A stretch of DNA of 64,000 nt from Arcobacter defluvii (GCF_013201725.1 NZ_CP053835.1:310001-374000), one strand, 5' to 3'; shown: positions 35,251 to 44,655, numbered from the stretch's first letter. Numbers and translations are program-made. The notes: generated from the sequence alone by a model not told the origin.

Positions 35251-36069
35251 TTAAAGCCAAATATTATCAAGTAATCTAGTATTTCCAAATCTAGCAACTA
35301 CCAAGATAATTGTATTTTTAGGTTCAATAATCTCAATTTCATTAAATTCTCTATCAACTATTGCTACATACTCAATATCCAATGTTTGCATAACTTCATA
35401 AATTTTATCTTTTACAACTTTAACACTTCTTTCACCTTTTGAAATAACTGAACCTGCCATATAAAGTGATTTTGAAATTAAAAGTGCATCTTGTCTTTGT
35501 GTTGGATTTAGATAAATATTTCTTGAACTAAGTGCTAAGCCATCTTCTTCTCTTACAATATCACATGGAACAATATTTATTGGTAAAAAGAAATTTCTTA
35601 CCATTTGTTGAATAAGTGTTAGTTGTTGCGCATCTTTTTTCCCAAAGTAAGCATTTGTTGGTTGTGTTAAATTAAATAGTTTTAAAACAACTTGTAATAC
35701 TCCATCAAAATGTCCTGGACGTGTTTTACCTTCTAAAATATAACTTTTATTTGGAGCTTTTACTAAAACTTCTTCTTTTGTATACATAGTTGAGATTTCA
35801 GGCATAAAAACATAATCAACTTTACACATTTGACAAATCTTTTTATCTGCTTCATCTTTTCGTGGATATGCATCTAAATCTTCACCCGGTAAGAATTGAG
35901 TTGGATTTACAAATATAGATACAATAAGAACATCATTTTCATTTCTTGCTTGTTTGATAAGTGAAATATGTCCATTATGTAAAGCTCCCATTGTTGGAAC
36001 AAAACCAACACTACTAGTTAAATTTTTTCTAACTTCTTGCAATTCTTCAATAGTTTTTAAAACTTGCAA
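35251..36069 (-). CDS. panC: Pantothenate synthetase
   Basis: PanC joins pantoate and beta-alanine with ATP to make pantothenate for coenzyme A. The nucleotide motif VGFVPTMGALHNGHISLI (22-39, HIGH-type HNGH) is intact; FVNPTQFLPGEDLDAYPR, YFGKKDAQQ and the KMSKS-like LALSSRN follow. The 272-residue length is typical. It lies 20 bases behind the ABC permease gene, which is unrelated in function. Confidence 0.96.
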   Translation of the reverse strand: MQVLKTIEELQEVRKNLTSSVGFVPTMGALHNGHISLIKQARNENDVLIVSIFVNPTQFLPGEDLDAYPRKDEADKKICQMCKVDYVFMPEISTMYTKEEVLVKAPNKSYILEGKTRPGHFDGVLQVVLKLFNLTQPTNAYFGKKDAQQLTLIQQMVRNFFLPINIVPCDIVREEDGLALSSRNIYLNPTQRQDALLISKSLYMAGSVISKGERSVKVVKDKIYEVMQTLDIEYVAIVDREFNEIEIIEPKNTIILVVARFGNTRLLDNIWL

Positions 36070-36088
36070 TATTTATCCTTTAATAAAT

Positions 36089-37048
36089 TTATTTTTCTTC
36101 ATAATTTGGGTTTAGTTTTAGTAAAACTAAATCAGCAATCATATTACCAATTAGTGTCAAAAAGGCTCCAATTATTAAAATCCCCATAATTACAGGATAG
36201 TCATGACTTAATGCACTTTGATAAAAAAGTAATCCCATCCCATCTATTGAAAATATAGTTTCAAGTATTACAGAACCTCCAATTATTCCAGGAAGTGAAA
36301 GCCCAAGTAAAGTTATAACAGGTGGATATAAATTGGGCAAAATATAAAATCTAAGTATTTGTTTTTGAGTTAAACCACGTGATTTTGCAAAAAAGATATA
36401 ATCAGATTTAAGTATCTCGATGGTTAAACCTCTTATATATAAAATTAAACTACCAATTCCCCCAAAAACAATAATAAAAATTGGAAGTATTAGATGCCAA
36501 GCAAAATCTAAGTAGTAATTAAAACTCCCGTCATTAGGAACACTATGTAATCCTGCTATTGGAAAAATCTCAAAATTTATAGCAAAAACTAAAACTAAAA
36601 TAAGTGCCAAATAAAATGAAGGCATTGAAAAACTTAGAAGTGATAATTGACCTGTAAATTTATCAAAAAAAGAGTTTTTATTTAAAGCTGATTTTATACC
36701 AAAATATAGTGAAATTATAAAAATTAGTACCATTGAAACAATATTTATAGTTAAAGTAATAGGAATTCTACTTAATATCTCATTTTTTACCATTTCTCCA
36801 CTTGAAAAAGAGATTCCAAAGTCAAGTTGTAAAATAGAAATAATCCAAGAAAAGAATTGGACATATAAAGGTTTATCAAGTCCGTAAATTGCTTTTAATT
36901 GTTCAATTGATTCAGGTGTGATATTTGGATTTAGTTCTCCACTTGCAAAAAAAGAGTTTGGTGCAGCATTTATTGCAATAAAAGATATTAGACTGATTAT
37001 AAATAGCATAATTACTAAATAGAAAAATTTTCGGATAAACAGTTTCAT
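36089..37048 (-). CDS. ABC transporter permease, DppB/OppB family
   Basis: The protein has an N-terminal helix with RKFFYLVIMLFIISLISF, the conserved loop YGLDKPLYVQFFSWI, and about six transmembrane helices. The EAA-like cytoplasmic loop contains FFAKSRGLTQKQILRFYILPN. The 319-residue length fits peptide or nickel permeases. The partner permease, ATPases and binding protein are not in the window, so the substrate (peptide, nickel, microcin C type) is unknown. It precedes panC on the same strand. Confidence 0.9.
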   Translation of the reverse strand: MKLFIRKFFYLVIMLFIISLISFIAINAAPNSFFASGELNPNITPESIEQLKAIYGLDKPLYVQFFSWIISILQLDFGISFSSGEMVKNEILSRIPITLTINIVSMVLIFIISLYFGIKSALNKNSFFDKFTGQLSLLSFSMPSFYLALILVLVFAINFEIFPIAGLHSVPNDGSFNYYLDFAWHLILPIFIIVFGGIGSLILYIRGLTIEILKSDYIFFAKSRGLTQKQILRFYILPNLYPPVITLLGLSLPGIIGGSVILETIFSIDGMGLLFYQSALSHDYPVIMGILIIGAFLTLIGNMIADLVLLKLNPNYEEK

Positions 37049-37119
37049 ATTGTTTATAAAATTCCTTTTATATTCATAAAATTATGAGAAAAAGAATAAT
37101 ATCCAAATTAAAGTAAGAG

Positions 37120-37872
37120 TTATTCATAAATATTACTTTTAAGTTTATTTAATTCATCTTTTTTATTTTTTAAAAGTTTTTTACACTCTTTTTTAGAACA
37201 TTTTTTAATTTTTGATTTCTTTAAATAACCAATTTGATTTCTAATATCTTGAATTTCTCCAAAATTATTTTGAACTTTTTTACATATTTTTATTTTATTT
37301 TTTTCATTACTTATATGACAATTTTCTAAAAACTCTAAGGAATATCTTGATTTTTTAAAATGTATTCTGATTTTATGGAGTTTTTTATTACTATATTTTG
37401 CATCTATTTTTTTTGCTAAATCTATACTTTCTTCAAAATGATTATGTGTTATTTTTATTAATTCTTGGTTTGAATAAGAATATTTTATTTTAGAAATTTT
37501 ATTTTTGATTCTTTTTAATTTTTTTAAATATTTTTTTGTTGATTTTTTATTCCAATATTTTTTTAAATATTTTTTTCTTTCAAGAATTATTTTTTTATGA
37601 AGATTTGGATATTTGTCTTTTGAAAGTGTTTTGATAAAAATATCAAATTCTCGTAAAGAGTTGGTTTTTAGAAATATTTTTTTTAATTTTAAATTTATAG
37701 ATTTTTTATCTTTAAAAAAAAGATTTAATAAAGAACGAATTTTTCTAATATTAAGACGAAAATTATGTAAATCTTCAATATTTTGTTCTTTTTTATCTAA
37801 TTTTTTGAGTAATTTAATACTATTTTTTATAGTTAATAAAAGATAATTGTTTAAAATAGATAATTGTTTCAT
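37120..37872 (-). CDS. CHAD domain protein
   Basis: The 250 residues form one CHAD domain: DLHNFRLNIRKIRSLLNLF near the N-terminus and HKIRIHFKKSRYSLEFLENC in the second half, both with the conserved His-x3-Arg/Lys pattern. It is very lysine-rich throughout. CHAD domains bind inorganic polyphosphate through basic surfaces; many sit next to polyphosphate genes, but none is near here. No thiamine-triphosphatase (CYTH) domain is fused. Its own promoter region lies at 37873-38042. Low-GC, poly-A composition is stronger than in its neighbours. Confidence 0.85.
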   Translation of the reverse strand: MKQLSILNNYLLLTIKNSIKLLKKLDKKEQNIEDLHNFRLNIRKIRSLLNLFFKDKKSINLKLKKIFLKTNSLREFDIFIKTLSKDKYPNLHKKIILERKKYLKKYWNKKSTKKYLKKLKRIKNKISKIKYSYSNQELIKITHNHFEESIDLAKKIDAKYSNKKLHKIRIHFKKSRYSLEFLENCHISNEKNKIKICKKVQNNFGEIQDIRNQIGYLKKSKIKKCSKKECKKLLKNKKDELNKLKSNIYE

Positions 37873-38042
37873 TATGTTGGTTTACCTTTGACATAATCAT
37901 ATGCTTTTAATTGTGTAATACCTAAAAATTTTCCCGATAATTAATTTTACTCTTATTAAGTTTATTTGGACTTATAAAAGCTAAATAAATATGAGATATA
38001 ATATTAATTTGAAAGTTTTAATAATTTAAATATAGGTTTAAA

Positions 38043-38393
38043 ATGATAGGAATAGATGTTACATCTTTAGATAGAATAAAAAAAATGTATGAAAGATTTG
38101 GAATAAAAGCATATAAAAAGTTTTTAAATCCCAATGAAATTGAACTAATTAAAAGAATAGAAACAGCAGCTGGATTTTGGGCAGCAAAAGAAGCAGCTAG
38201 TAAAGCTTTAGGAACAGGAATTGGTGCTAATTGTTCTTTTCATGATATAAAAATAAAAAAAGATAAATTTGGAGCACCTAAAATAAAGTATAAAAAAGAG
38301 ATTAGAAAAAAATTTGGTATAAAAAAATCTCATTTATCAATAACACATGATGCAGGTTTTGCAATAGCTGTTGTTGTAAATGTTTTAAAATAA
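38043..38393 (+). CDS. acpS: Holo-[acyl carrier protein] synthase
   Basis: AcpS transfers phosphopantetheine from coenzyme A to acyl carrier protein. The 116 residues include MIGIDVTSLDRIKKMYERFG (metal-binding Asp5) and FWAAKEAASKALGTGIG with the second metal ligand Glu. LSITHDAGFAIAVVV closes the fold. It ends exactly where convergent ruvX ends, with no intergenic base. The AGG ribosome site is eight bases upstream. Confidence 0.95.
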   Translation: MIGIDVTSLDRIKKMYERFGIKAYKKFLNPNEIELIKRIETAAGFWAAKEAASKALGTGIGANCSFHDIKIKKDKFGAPKIKYKKEIRKKFGIKKSHLSITHDAGFAIAVVVNVLK

Positions 38394-38774
38394 TTACTTT
38401 TTAGCTAAATAACGTTCAAGTATTATTTTAGCTGCGAGAGAATCAACTCTTCCATCTCTTTTATATTTTATTTCACCTTTAATTAACTCTTCAGCTTCAA
38501 TTGAACTCATATTTTCTTCTTGGAATTCATAAGGAATTTGAAGCTTTAAAAGAGAAACAAAGTGTTTTATTCTTTTTTGCATATCTTCGCTTGCACTTGG
38601 AAATCCAACTATTAGTTTTTCAATTTCCCACTCTTTTAAAAAAGAGTTTACATCATGTGCAGCTTGGTCTCTATTTTTTCTCAAAATGGCAGTTTGAGGA
38701 GTTACGATATTTGAAGTTAAACAAATAGCAACTCCTATTCTTTTTAGTCCTACATCAATTGAAGCTAATTTCAA
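38394..38774 (-). CDS. ruvX: Holliday junction resolvase-like protein RuvX (YqgF)
   Basis: RuvX/YqgF is an RNase H-fold nuclease linked to 16S rRNA 5' maturation and possibly to Holliday junctions. The 126 residues begin LASIDVGLKRIGVAI (active-site Asp6), contain IVGFP and end with the DGRVDSLAAKIILERYL motif with catalytic Asp. Its ATG overlaps the stop of the upstream MTHFR-like gene by four bases. Confidence 0.94.
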   Translation of the reverse strand: MKLASIDVGLKRIGVAICLTSNIVTPQTAILRKNRDQAAHDVNSFLKEWEIEKLIVGFPSASEDMQKRIKHFVSLLKLQIPYEFQEENMSSIEAEELIKGEIKYKRDGRVDSLAAKIILERYLAKK

Positions 38775-39682
38775 GAGATAATCTCATTTGCAACATCAAA
38801 TCTATTTGCTGTCATTAGATGGATTTTTGGATGAAGTTTATTTAAATCTCTGAATAAATCTTGACTTAATTGCATTCCAACTTTGTACTCTTCCTCTTCT
38901 GAAATATTATGTGCAGTTTCAAGGGCATCAATCCAAAATTGTGGTACATGAATACCTGGAACTTGTGCTGATAAAAATAGAGCTGTCCTAAGTTTTGTTA
39001 CTGGAAAAACTCCAAAAATAAGTTGAGCTTTTTTCTTGTCTCCTTCAACTCCTTCTTTTGCTATATTAAATGATTCTAAAAGTTTTTTAGCATTTTCAAT
39101 ATCAAAAACAGGTTGAGAAATAATTCCAACAGCACCATTTTGGATTTTTAAATTCATTTTTTTCTCTAAAGTTGAAAAATTTTTTGCATAAGAGTTTGTA
39201 ACAGCAAAAGGAAAAATTTGTTTAGGTTCTATTTTAAAAGGATGACCTGACATATCCATTCCATAATTAAATGATTTAATAATTTTTAAAAGCATTAAAG
39301 AGTTTGCTTCAAAAACTCCTTTTGCATGAGGTTGGTCACTCATTTTTGCAGGATCACCAGTAAGTGCTAAAATAGCTCTCACATCAAAATCATTTGCTCC
39401 CATTAAATCTGATTGTAATGCAATTTTGTTTCTATCTCTCATACTCATAGTTGCAATTACAGGTTTATTAAATTCTGTTTGTAATTTTAATGAGGCAAAT
39501 AAAGCATTGTATTTTAATTTGGCAAGAGGATTATCTGTACACGAAAAACCATCAACTCTATCTTGTAATTTAAATTTTTTAATTCTTTCAATAATATTAT
39601 GCATAGAAGGTTCATGTTGAGGTGTTGTTTCAAGTGTTAAAAATCTATCTTCTTGAAGTTTTTGTATAAGTGTTTCAAACAT
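38771..39682 (-). CDS. Methylenetetrahydrofolate reductase-family protein
   Basis: This 303-residue TIM-barrel flavoprotein family reduces methylene-THF to methyl-THF. Visible family features are FLTLETTPQHEP at the N-terminus, FSCTDNP, IATMSMRDRNKIALQSDL and ILALTGDPAKMSD, with KMNLKIQNGAVGIISQPVFD in the later barrel. It differs from the E. coli-type start (SFEFFPPK), so it may be a divergent MetF or a related C1 enzyme; a true metF elsewhere cannot be excluded. It is coupled to ruvX by a four-base overlap. Confidence 0.85.
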   Translation of the reverse strand: MFETLIQKLQEDRFLTLETTPQHEPSMHNIIERIKKFKLQDRVDGFSCTDNPLAKLKYNALFASLKLQTEFNKPVIATMSMRDRNKIALQSDLMGANDFDVRAILALTGDPAKMSDQPHAKGVFEANSLMLLKIIKSFNYGMDMSGHPFKIEPKQIFPFAVTNSYAKNFSTLEKKMNLKIQNGAVGIISQPVFDIENAKKLLESFNIAKEGVEGDKKKAQLIFGVFPVTKLRTALFLSAQVPGIHVPQFWIDALETAHNISEEEEYKVGMQLSQDLFRDLNKLHPKIHLMTANRFDVANEIIS

Positions 39683-39762
39683 TTAAAAATATGTTCCTTT
39701 TAGATATTTAGTTAAATTTAGCTAATATTATACCTTTTAAAGACTAAAACTAGGGAAAATTG

Positions 39763-40386
39763 ATGAAATTAGCTGTTTTTGATTTTGATTCAACTTTAAT
39801 GGATGGGGAAACTATTGATTTTTTAGCAGTTGAATTAGGAATAGGTGAGCAAGTAAAAAAGATTACAGAAGAAGCAATGAGTGGAAGACTTGATTTTTTT
39901 GAATCTTTAACAACAAGAGTTGCTTTATTAAAAGGAATGGATTATAAAAAAGTTGTAGATATTTGTGCAAATCTTCCTTTAATGCCAGGCTCATATGAAC
40001 TTGTACCAGAACTTCAAAAAATGGGATACAAAGTAGTGTGTTTTTCTGGTGGATTTAGACTTGGTACATCTCCAGCACGTGAAAAATTAGGTTTAGATGC
40101 AGATTTTTCAAATGTTTTACACGAAAAAAATGGCATTTTGACTGGACTTGTTGGTGGAGATATGATGTTTGGTTATTCAAAAGGTGATATGTTACAAAGA
40201 ATCCAATCTTTAATGGGAATAACAAGAGCTGAAACTTTAGTTTGTGGTGATGGTGCAAATGATTTAAGTATGTTTGCACATGCGGATACAAGAGTTGCTT
40301 TTTGTGCAAGAGAGATACTTAAAAAAGAAGCAAATGTTATTGTAGATACAAAAGATTTAACAAAAATTCTAGATTATATAAAATAG
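39763..40386 (+). CDS. serB: Phosphoserine phosphatase
   Basis: SerB makes serine from phosphoserine. ATG at 39763 is chosen (AGGG six bases upstream); a TTG three bases earlier is the alternative. The HAD motif I is VFDFDSTLMDGETIDFL with catalytic Asp in the first ten residues, motif II CFSGGFRLG and motif III GDGANDLSMF. The 207-residue length is that of SerB without the N-terminal ACT extension of E. coli. Confidence 0.94.
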   Translation: MKLAVFDFDSTLMDGETIDFLAVELGIGEQVKKITEEAMSGRLDFFESLTTRVALLKGMDYKKVVDICANLPLMPGSYELVPELQKMGYKVVCFSGGFRLGTSPAREKLGLDADFSNVLHEKNGILTGLVGGDMMFGYSKGDMLQRIQSLMGITRAETLVCGDGANDLSMFAHADTRVAFCAREILKKEANVIVDTKDLTKILDYIK

Positions 40387-40410
40387 GTTTTATTCTTACA
40401 AGGAGAAAAG

Positions 40411-41403
40411 ATGAGTTTAAAAGAAGATATTAATTACTCTTTATGGTGTGATTTTATTGAAAGAGATTTTTTAGAAAATAGATTTAAAGAGATTATTAAA
40501 AAAGGGATTATTCAAGGTGCTACTTCAAATCCAGCTATTTTTGAATCATCAATCACAAACTCTGTTGCATACAAACAACAACTTGATATGTTACAAGCAA
40601 ATAATGCAAAAACAATTTATGAAGAGCTTGCTTTAACTGATATTAAAAGAGCAGCTTTTTTACTTGATGAATTACACAAAAAAGATGCAGATGATGGATT
40701 TATTTCTATAGAAGTTGACCCACTTTTATGTGATGATGCTGCTGGTACTATTGAAGAAGGAGTAAGATTATATACTTCAATTAATGCAGATAATGTAATG
40801 ATAAAAGTTCCTGCAACAGAAGCTGGATATATAGCAATGAGGGAATTAACTTCAAGAGGAATAAATGTAAATGCAACATTGATTTTTTCACCTGAACAAG
40901 CAATTAAATGTGCACAAGCTTTAGATGAAGGAATAAAAGATTCAAATAAAGATATAAAAGCTGTTATTTCAGTATTTGTTTCAAGATTTGACAGAATGAT
41001 GGATGCTGATTTGATTTTAAAAGGTTTACAAGCTTCGAAATTAGGGATTATCAATGCAACAAAATGTTACTATGAAGTAAATAAATTTGGAAACTCAAAT
41101 ATTAGAACATTATTTGCAAGTACAGGTGTAAAAGGGAATGAATTAAGTCCTAGTTATTATATTGATAATTTAATTTATCCAAACTCAGTAAATACAGCAC
41201 CACTAGCAACAATAGAAGATTGGTTAACTGATGGTTCAAAAGAACCAACACCAATTATGAGTGAAGTTGATTGTGATAAATATTTTGAACTTTTAAAATC
41301 AAAAGGAATCAAAATGCAATCAATTTATGATAAGCTATTAAATGATGGTTTAGAAGCATTTAAAGTTTCATTTAGAGATTTGCTTTCAAAATTAATAAAT
41401 TAA
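40411..41403 (+). CDS. tal: Transaldolase
   Basis: This pentose-phosphate enzyme moves dihydroxyacetone units between sugar phosphates. The TIM-barrel signature GATSNPAIFESSI (about 36-48) and the Schiff-base lysine region ADNVMIKVPATEAGY (about 128-142) are clear, as is NVNATLIFSPEQA. The 330-residue length fits the class 2 enzymes of Campylobacterota. It lies 24 bases after serB with AAGGAG before its ATG and ends in a hairpin. Confidence 0.95.
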   Translation: MSLKEDINYSLWCDFIERDFLENRFKEIIKKGIIQGATSNPAIFESSITNSVAYKQQLDMLQANNAKTIYEELALTDIKRAAFLLDELHKKDADDGFISIEVDPLLCDDAAGTIEEGVRLYTSINADNVMIKVPATEAGYIAMRELTSRGINVNATLIFSPEQAIKCAQALDEGIKDSNKDIKAVISVFVSRFDRMMDADLILKGLQASKLGIINATKCYYEVNKFGNSNIRTLFASTGVKGNELSPSYYIDNLIYPNSVNTAPLATIEDWLTDGSKEPTPIMSEVDCDKYFELLKSKGIKMQSIYDKLLNDGLEAFKVSFRDLLSKLIN

Positions 41404-41418
41404 AAAATTGTTTAAGAA

Positions 41419-41445
41419 ATTATTGGATAAAATTTTTCCAATAAT
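41419..41445 (+). terminator. Hairpin between tal and aroG-type gene
   Basis: ATTATTGGA and TCCAATAAT form a nine-base perfect stem with a nine-base loop. It is followed by A-rich sequence, so termination is possible but not typical on the plus strand. Confidence 0.4.
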
Positions 41446-41470
41446 AAAATATAATAAAAAGGTAGAATAA

Positions 41471-42832
41471 ATGAATATTTGGACTCCAAATAGCTGGAGA
41501 GATTTTCCTATAAAACAGCAACCAACATATAATGATTTAGAAAAACTTGCAAAAGTAGAATCAGAACTTGCATCTTATCCTCCTTTAATTTTTGCAGGAG
41601 AAGCACTGAATTTAAAAAAACAATTAGCTGATGTTGTAAATGGTAAAGCTTTTTTACTTCAAGGTGGAGATTGTGCAGAATCATTTACATCATTTAATGC
41701 TGCAAATATAAAAGATTTATTTAAAGTAATGATGCAAATGGCAGTTGTTTTAACTTTTTCTGGTGGTTGTCCAGTTGTAAAAGTAGGACGAGTTGCAGGT
41801 CAATTTGCAAAACCAAGAAGTGCTGATTTTGAAGAAATAGAAGGGGTAAGCTTACCTTCATATAGAGGTGATATTGTAAATGATATTGCATTTACTGAAA
41901 AAGCAAGAAATCCAAGAGCTAAAAAATTATTAAAAGCATATAATCAAAGTGCAGCAACAATGAACCTTTTAAGAGCATTTTCAAGAGGTGGAATGGCTGA
42001 TTTAAATCAAGTTCATATATGGAATTTAGATTTTGTAAAAGATAATTATTTAGGTGCAAAGTATGAAGAACTTGCAAATAAAATTAGTGAAAGTTTAACA
42101 TTTATGAAAGCTTGTGGAATTACAAGTGAAAATACACCTCAATTAAATCAAACAACACTATTTACTTCACATGAAGCACTATTGTTAAATTATGAGCAAG
42201 CACTAACTAGAAAAGATTCAATCACTGGTGATTGGTTTAACTGTGCTGCTCATATGTTATGGATTGGTGATAGAACAAGAGATTTAAAAGATGCTCATAT
42301 TGAATATTTTAGAGGAATTAAAAATCCAATCGGATGTAAAGTAGGTCCTTCTATGAAAGAGGATGAATTAATTCAATTAATTGATACTTTAAATCCTACT
42401 AATGAAGCTGGAAGATTAAATCTTATTGTTAGAATGGGTGCAAATAAAGTTGGTGATTTCTTCCCAAAACTTTTACAAAGAGTAAAAGCAGAAGGTAAAA
42501 ATGTATTATGGTCAAGTGATCCAATGCATGGAAATACAATAAAAGCTGACAATGGATATAAAACTAGAGATTTTGAAGCAATTTTAAGTGAAGTAAAACA
42601 ATTTTTTCAAATCCATAAAGCAGAAGGTACTTATGCAGGTGGAATTCATCTTGAAATGACAGGACAAAATGTAACGGAATGTACAGGAAGTGCATCTTCT
42701 GCTGTAACTCAAGAGAGTCTATCAAGTAGATATCATACTCAATGTGACCCAAGATTAAATGCTGATCAGGCTTTAGAGTTATCATTTATGATTGCTGATA
42801 CTTTAAAAGAAGCAAGAAAAGATTTAGCGTAA
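41471..42832 (+). CDS. Class II DAHP synthase (3-deoxy-7-phosphoheptulonate synthase)
   Basis: This first enzyme of the shikimate pathway condenses phosphoenolpyruvate with erythrose-4-phosphate. The plant-type class II features are present: [16 protein letters not shown] with metal-binding Cys, [34 protein letters not shown] and SDPMHGNT. The 453-residue length is typical. It has its own AAAAGG site and is followed by a strong terminator. Its substrate erythrose-4-phosphate is a product of the transaldolase encoded just upstream. Confidence 0.95.
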   Translation: MNIWTPNSWRDFPIKQQPTYNDLEKLAKVESELASYPPLIFAGEALNLKKQLADVVNGKAFLLQGGDCAESFTSFNAANIKDLFKVMMQMAVVLTFSGGCPVVKVGRVAGQFAKPRSADFEEIEGVSLPSYRGDIVNDIAFTEKARNPRAKKLLKAYNQSAATMNLLRAFSRGGMADLNQVHIWNLDFVKDNYLGAKYEELANKISESLTFMKACGITSENTPQLNQTTLFTSHEALLLNYEQALTRKDSITGDWFNCAAHMLWIGDRTRDLKDAHIEYFRGIKNPIGCKVGPSMKEDELIQLIDTLNPTNEAGRLNLIVRMGANKVGDFFPKLLQRVKAEGKNVLWSSDPMHGNTIKADNGYKTRDFEAILSEVKQFFQIHKAEGTYAGGIHLEMTGQNVTECTGSASSAVTQESLSSRYHTQCDPRLNADQALELSFMIADTLKEARKDLA

Positions 42833-42855
42833 TTGTATAAATTATTGAAATAATC

Positions 42856-42888
42856 AAAAGGAGAGAGTTTTTACTTTCTCCTTTTTTT
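42856..42888 (+). terminator. Rho-independent terminator after the DAHP synthase gene
   Basis: AAAAGGAGA (42856-42864) pairs with TCTCCTTTT (42877-42885), followed by further T residues, about 24 bases after the stop. It also provides no coding signal on the minus strand. Confidence 0.75.
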
Positions 42889-42911
42889 ATGAATTTAAAT
42901 AGGTGTTAATA

Positions 42912-43751
42912 ATGAAAAATCTCATAGTAAGAGTTACTTTAGTTGTATTTCTTTTTGTAATAAATGTTTTTCCAAAAGATATTAATAATATTACTAATTC
43001 ACATTGGGAAACTTTACATCTTTACCATGGGGAAAATCAAAAAGCAGGTCCTTTTGCATTTGATGATAATTATGTAGAGTTTGAATTTGGTGGAAGATAT
43101 GAATGGTTAGATTTATATGGATATATAGATTTTATAGATGCTTTAAACAGTTCAACAAGTGATAAGCATGGACAAAATAACTTCTTTGCAGATATTGAAC
43201 CAAGGATTTCAATAGACTATTTAACAAATACTGATTTATCTTATGGTGCTTTACAAGAGTTATTTATCGCTTTTGATATCTATTATGCAGATGAGCCAAA
43301 TGGAGATGGATTAAAGATAGTTTGGATGGGATTAGGAAGTGATATAGATATTCCATGGCTTGGAATTAGTGGTGTGAATTTTTATACTAGATATGTAGAA
43401 GAAAATTATGGTGCAAGTAATGAAAATAGTTTTGATGGATATGTTGCTCATATAAATTGGTTTAAACCTTTATATAATTTTACGGATTCAAGATTTTTAT
43501 CTTTTCAAGGTTATTTAGATTATGAGTTTGGAAGTGATTTAGATAATAACAGTTTTGAAAGACAATATAGAACAAGTGATTCATTACAATCTTATTTAGG
43601 ACTTTGGGTACATGATAAAAAATGGACTATTGGATATGGACTAAAAGTTTATAAAAATATGACTCAATGGAAAGATGGTGAAGTTTTAAATGGTAAAGAG
43701 ACAAAAACTTCTGGATATGCTCACTATTTTAATATAGGATATAAATTTTAA
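42912..43751 (+). CDS. Tsx-like outer membrane channel
   Basis: The ATG at 42912 is used; a GTG at 42903 is the alternative. A signal peptide (LIVRVTLVVFLFVINVFPK) is followed by a barrel-type protein rich in aromatic strands: NSHWETLHLYHGENQK and FGGRYEWLDLYGYIDF, as in Tsx nucleoside channels, and it ends YFNIGYKF with the C-terminal Phe. About 279 residues. Tsx proteins pass nucleosides through the outer membrane. No nucleoside gene is near, so the substrate is inferred only from the family. Confidence 0.85.
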   Translation: MKNLIVRVTLVVFLFVINVFPKDINNITNSHWETLHLYHGENQKAGPFAFDDNYVEFEFGGRYEWLDLYGYIDFIDALNSSTSDKHGQNNFFADIEPRISIDYLTNTDLSYGALQELFIAFDIYYADEPNGDGLKIVWMGLGSDIDIPWLGISGVNFYTRYVEENYGASNENSFDGYVAHINWFKPLYNFTDSRFLSFQGYLDYEFGSDLDNNSFERQYRTSDSLQSYLGLWVHDKKWTIGYGLKVYKNMTQWKDGEVLNGKETKTSGYAHYFNIGYKF

Positions 43752-43786
43752 TTAATTTCATAAAAATTATTTTAAAATAAAAAAAT

Positions 43787-43818
43787 GAGTCATTTATGAG
43801 TAATTCTTTGTGTATTAT
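43787..43818 (+). promoter_or_regulatory. GAGTCATTTAT/GAGTAATTCTT tandem repeat and -10
   Basis: GAGTCATTTAT (43787-43797) is followed directly by GAGTAATTCTT (43798-43808). Four bases later comes TATTAT (43813-43818), the -10 of the 143-residue membrane protein gene (ATG 43848, AAGGAG upstream). The repeat length and the gap to -10 equal those at 8346-8377 before the cas6-like gene. Confidence 0.6.
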
Positions 43819-43847
43819 TTTTCTTCATTAATACGCAAGGAGAAAAT

Positions 43848-44279
43848 ATGGCAGCAGTAGGAGCTGGATTATTTGTTTTTTTATTTATTTTTCTAGTTTG
43901 GTTAGGATTTTTATTAAGCCTTAATAAATTAGTCAATGTAATGAGAGTTGATGGTTTACCTCAAACTTTTATAAGTAAAATTTGGGTTTGGAGTCAAGTG
44001 ATTCCTTTTTGGGGCTTTATTGCTTTAATTGTATTTAATATTAAAGCAGACACTGCATCAAGAGCATTGGAATCAGAATTTAAATTACCTTTTAAAGAAA
44101 TAAAATATCCTGCAACAATTGGTTGGATAGTTATTTTAGGTTTACTTTATACATGGATTCCTATTTTAGGAGCACTAGTATTATTAGTTTGTATGATTTT
44201 ATTTTGGATTAAAGTTTCTTCAACTTCAAAACAAATAGAAGATTTAAAATTAAACACAAAGACTACAATTGAGTCTTGA
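43848..44279 (+). CDS. Small membrane protein, three to four helices
   Basis: This 143-residue protein has helices at ~4-25, ~47-65, ~90-107 and ~108-125, with a basic loop (LNKLVNVMRVDG) and a charged tail (TSKQIEDLKLN). No enzymatic motif is visible and the family is not recognised. It is a single-gene unit with the tandem-repeat promoter at 43787, shared with the cas6-like gene, and a hairpin after it. Confidence 0.7.
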   Translation: MAAVGAGLFVFLFIFLVWLGFLLSLNKLVNVMRVDGLPQTFISKIWVWSQVIPFWGFIALIVFNIKADTASRALESEFKLPFKEIKYPATIGWIVILGLLYTWIPILGALVLLVCMILFWIKVSSTSKQIEDLKLNTKTTIES

Positions 44280-44282
44280 TAG

Positions 44283-44308
44283 ATAGAAAGTAGGTTACTA
44301 CTTTCTAT
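44283..44308. terminator. Convergent hairpin
   Basis: ATAGAAAGTAG (44283-44293) and CTACTTTCTAT (44298-44308) form an 11-base perfect stem with GTTA loop between two convergent genes. It overlaps the stop codon of the ArsC/Spx-like gene. Confidence 0.6.
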
Positions 44309-44646
44309 AAAAAAGTTTTTTTATAAAGCTCTTCATCCCAAGCTACAACTAATTTATCATCAAATTCAATAACTGGTCTTTTAAAAAGTAATGGTTCTTT
44401 ACAAAGCCATTCATATTTTCCATTATCATCAAGATTTAACTCTTTTAGATTTAATGTTTTATATTTTGTACCTTTGTTATTAAAAAGAACATTTATATCA
44501 GCTTTTGTAGTCCAAATCTTTATTTTATCTGCACTTGGAGTCTCTTTTTTGAAATCAAAAAATTCAACTTCGATATTATTGTCTTTGAAAAATTTTAAAG
44601 CATTTCTTACACTTCCACAAGTTTTTATACCGTAAACTGTAATCAT
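44305..44646 (-). CDS. ArsC/Spx-family thioredoxin-fold protein
   Basis: The 113 residues carry the ArsC-family start MITVYGIKTCGSVRNALKFF with Cys11, and the C-terminal LFKRPVIEF with the conserved Arg-Pro. The second Cys of a CxxC is Val, so a thiol-redox Spx role is unlikely and a YffB-like function is possible. No arsenic genes are near. It follows gatC by nine bases on the minus strand. Confidence 0.85.
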   Translation of the reverse strand: MITVYGIKTCGSVRNALKFFKDNNIEVEFFDFKKETPSADKIKIWTTKADINVLFNNKGTKYKTLNLKELNLDDNGKYEWLCKEPLLFKRPVIEFDDKLVVAWDEELYKKTFL

Positions 44647-44655
44647 AAAATTGTC

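Noticed and set aside
40617-41054. 145-codon minus-strand frame
   Set aside because: It is antisense to the well-conserved transaldolase gene and shows no domain.
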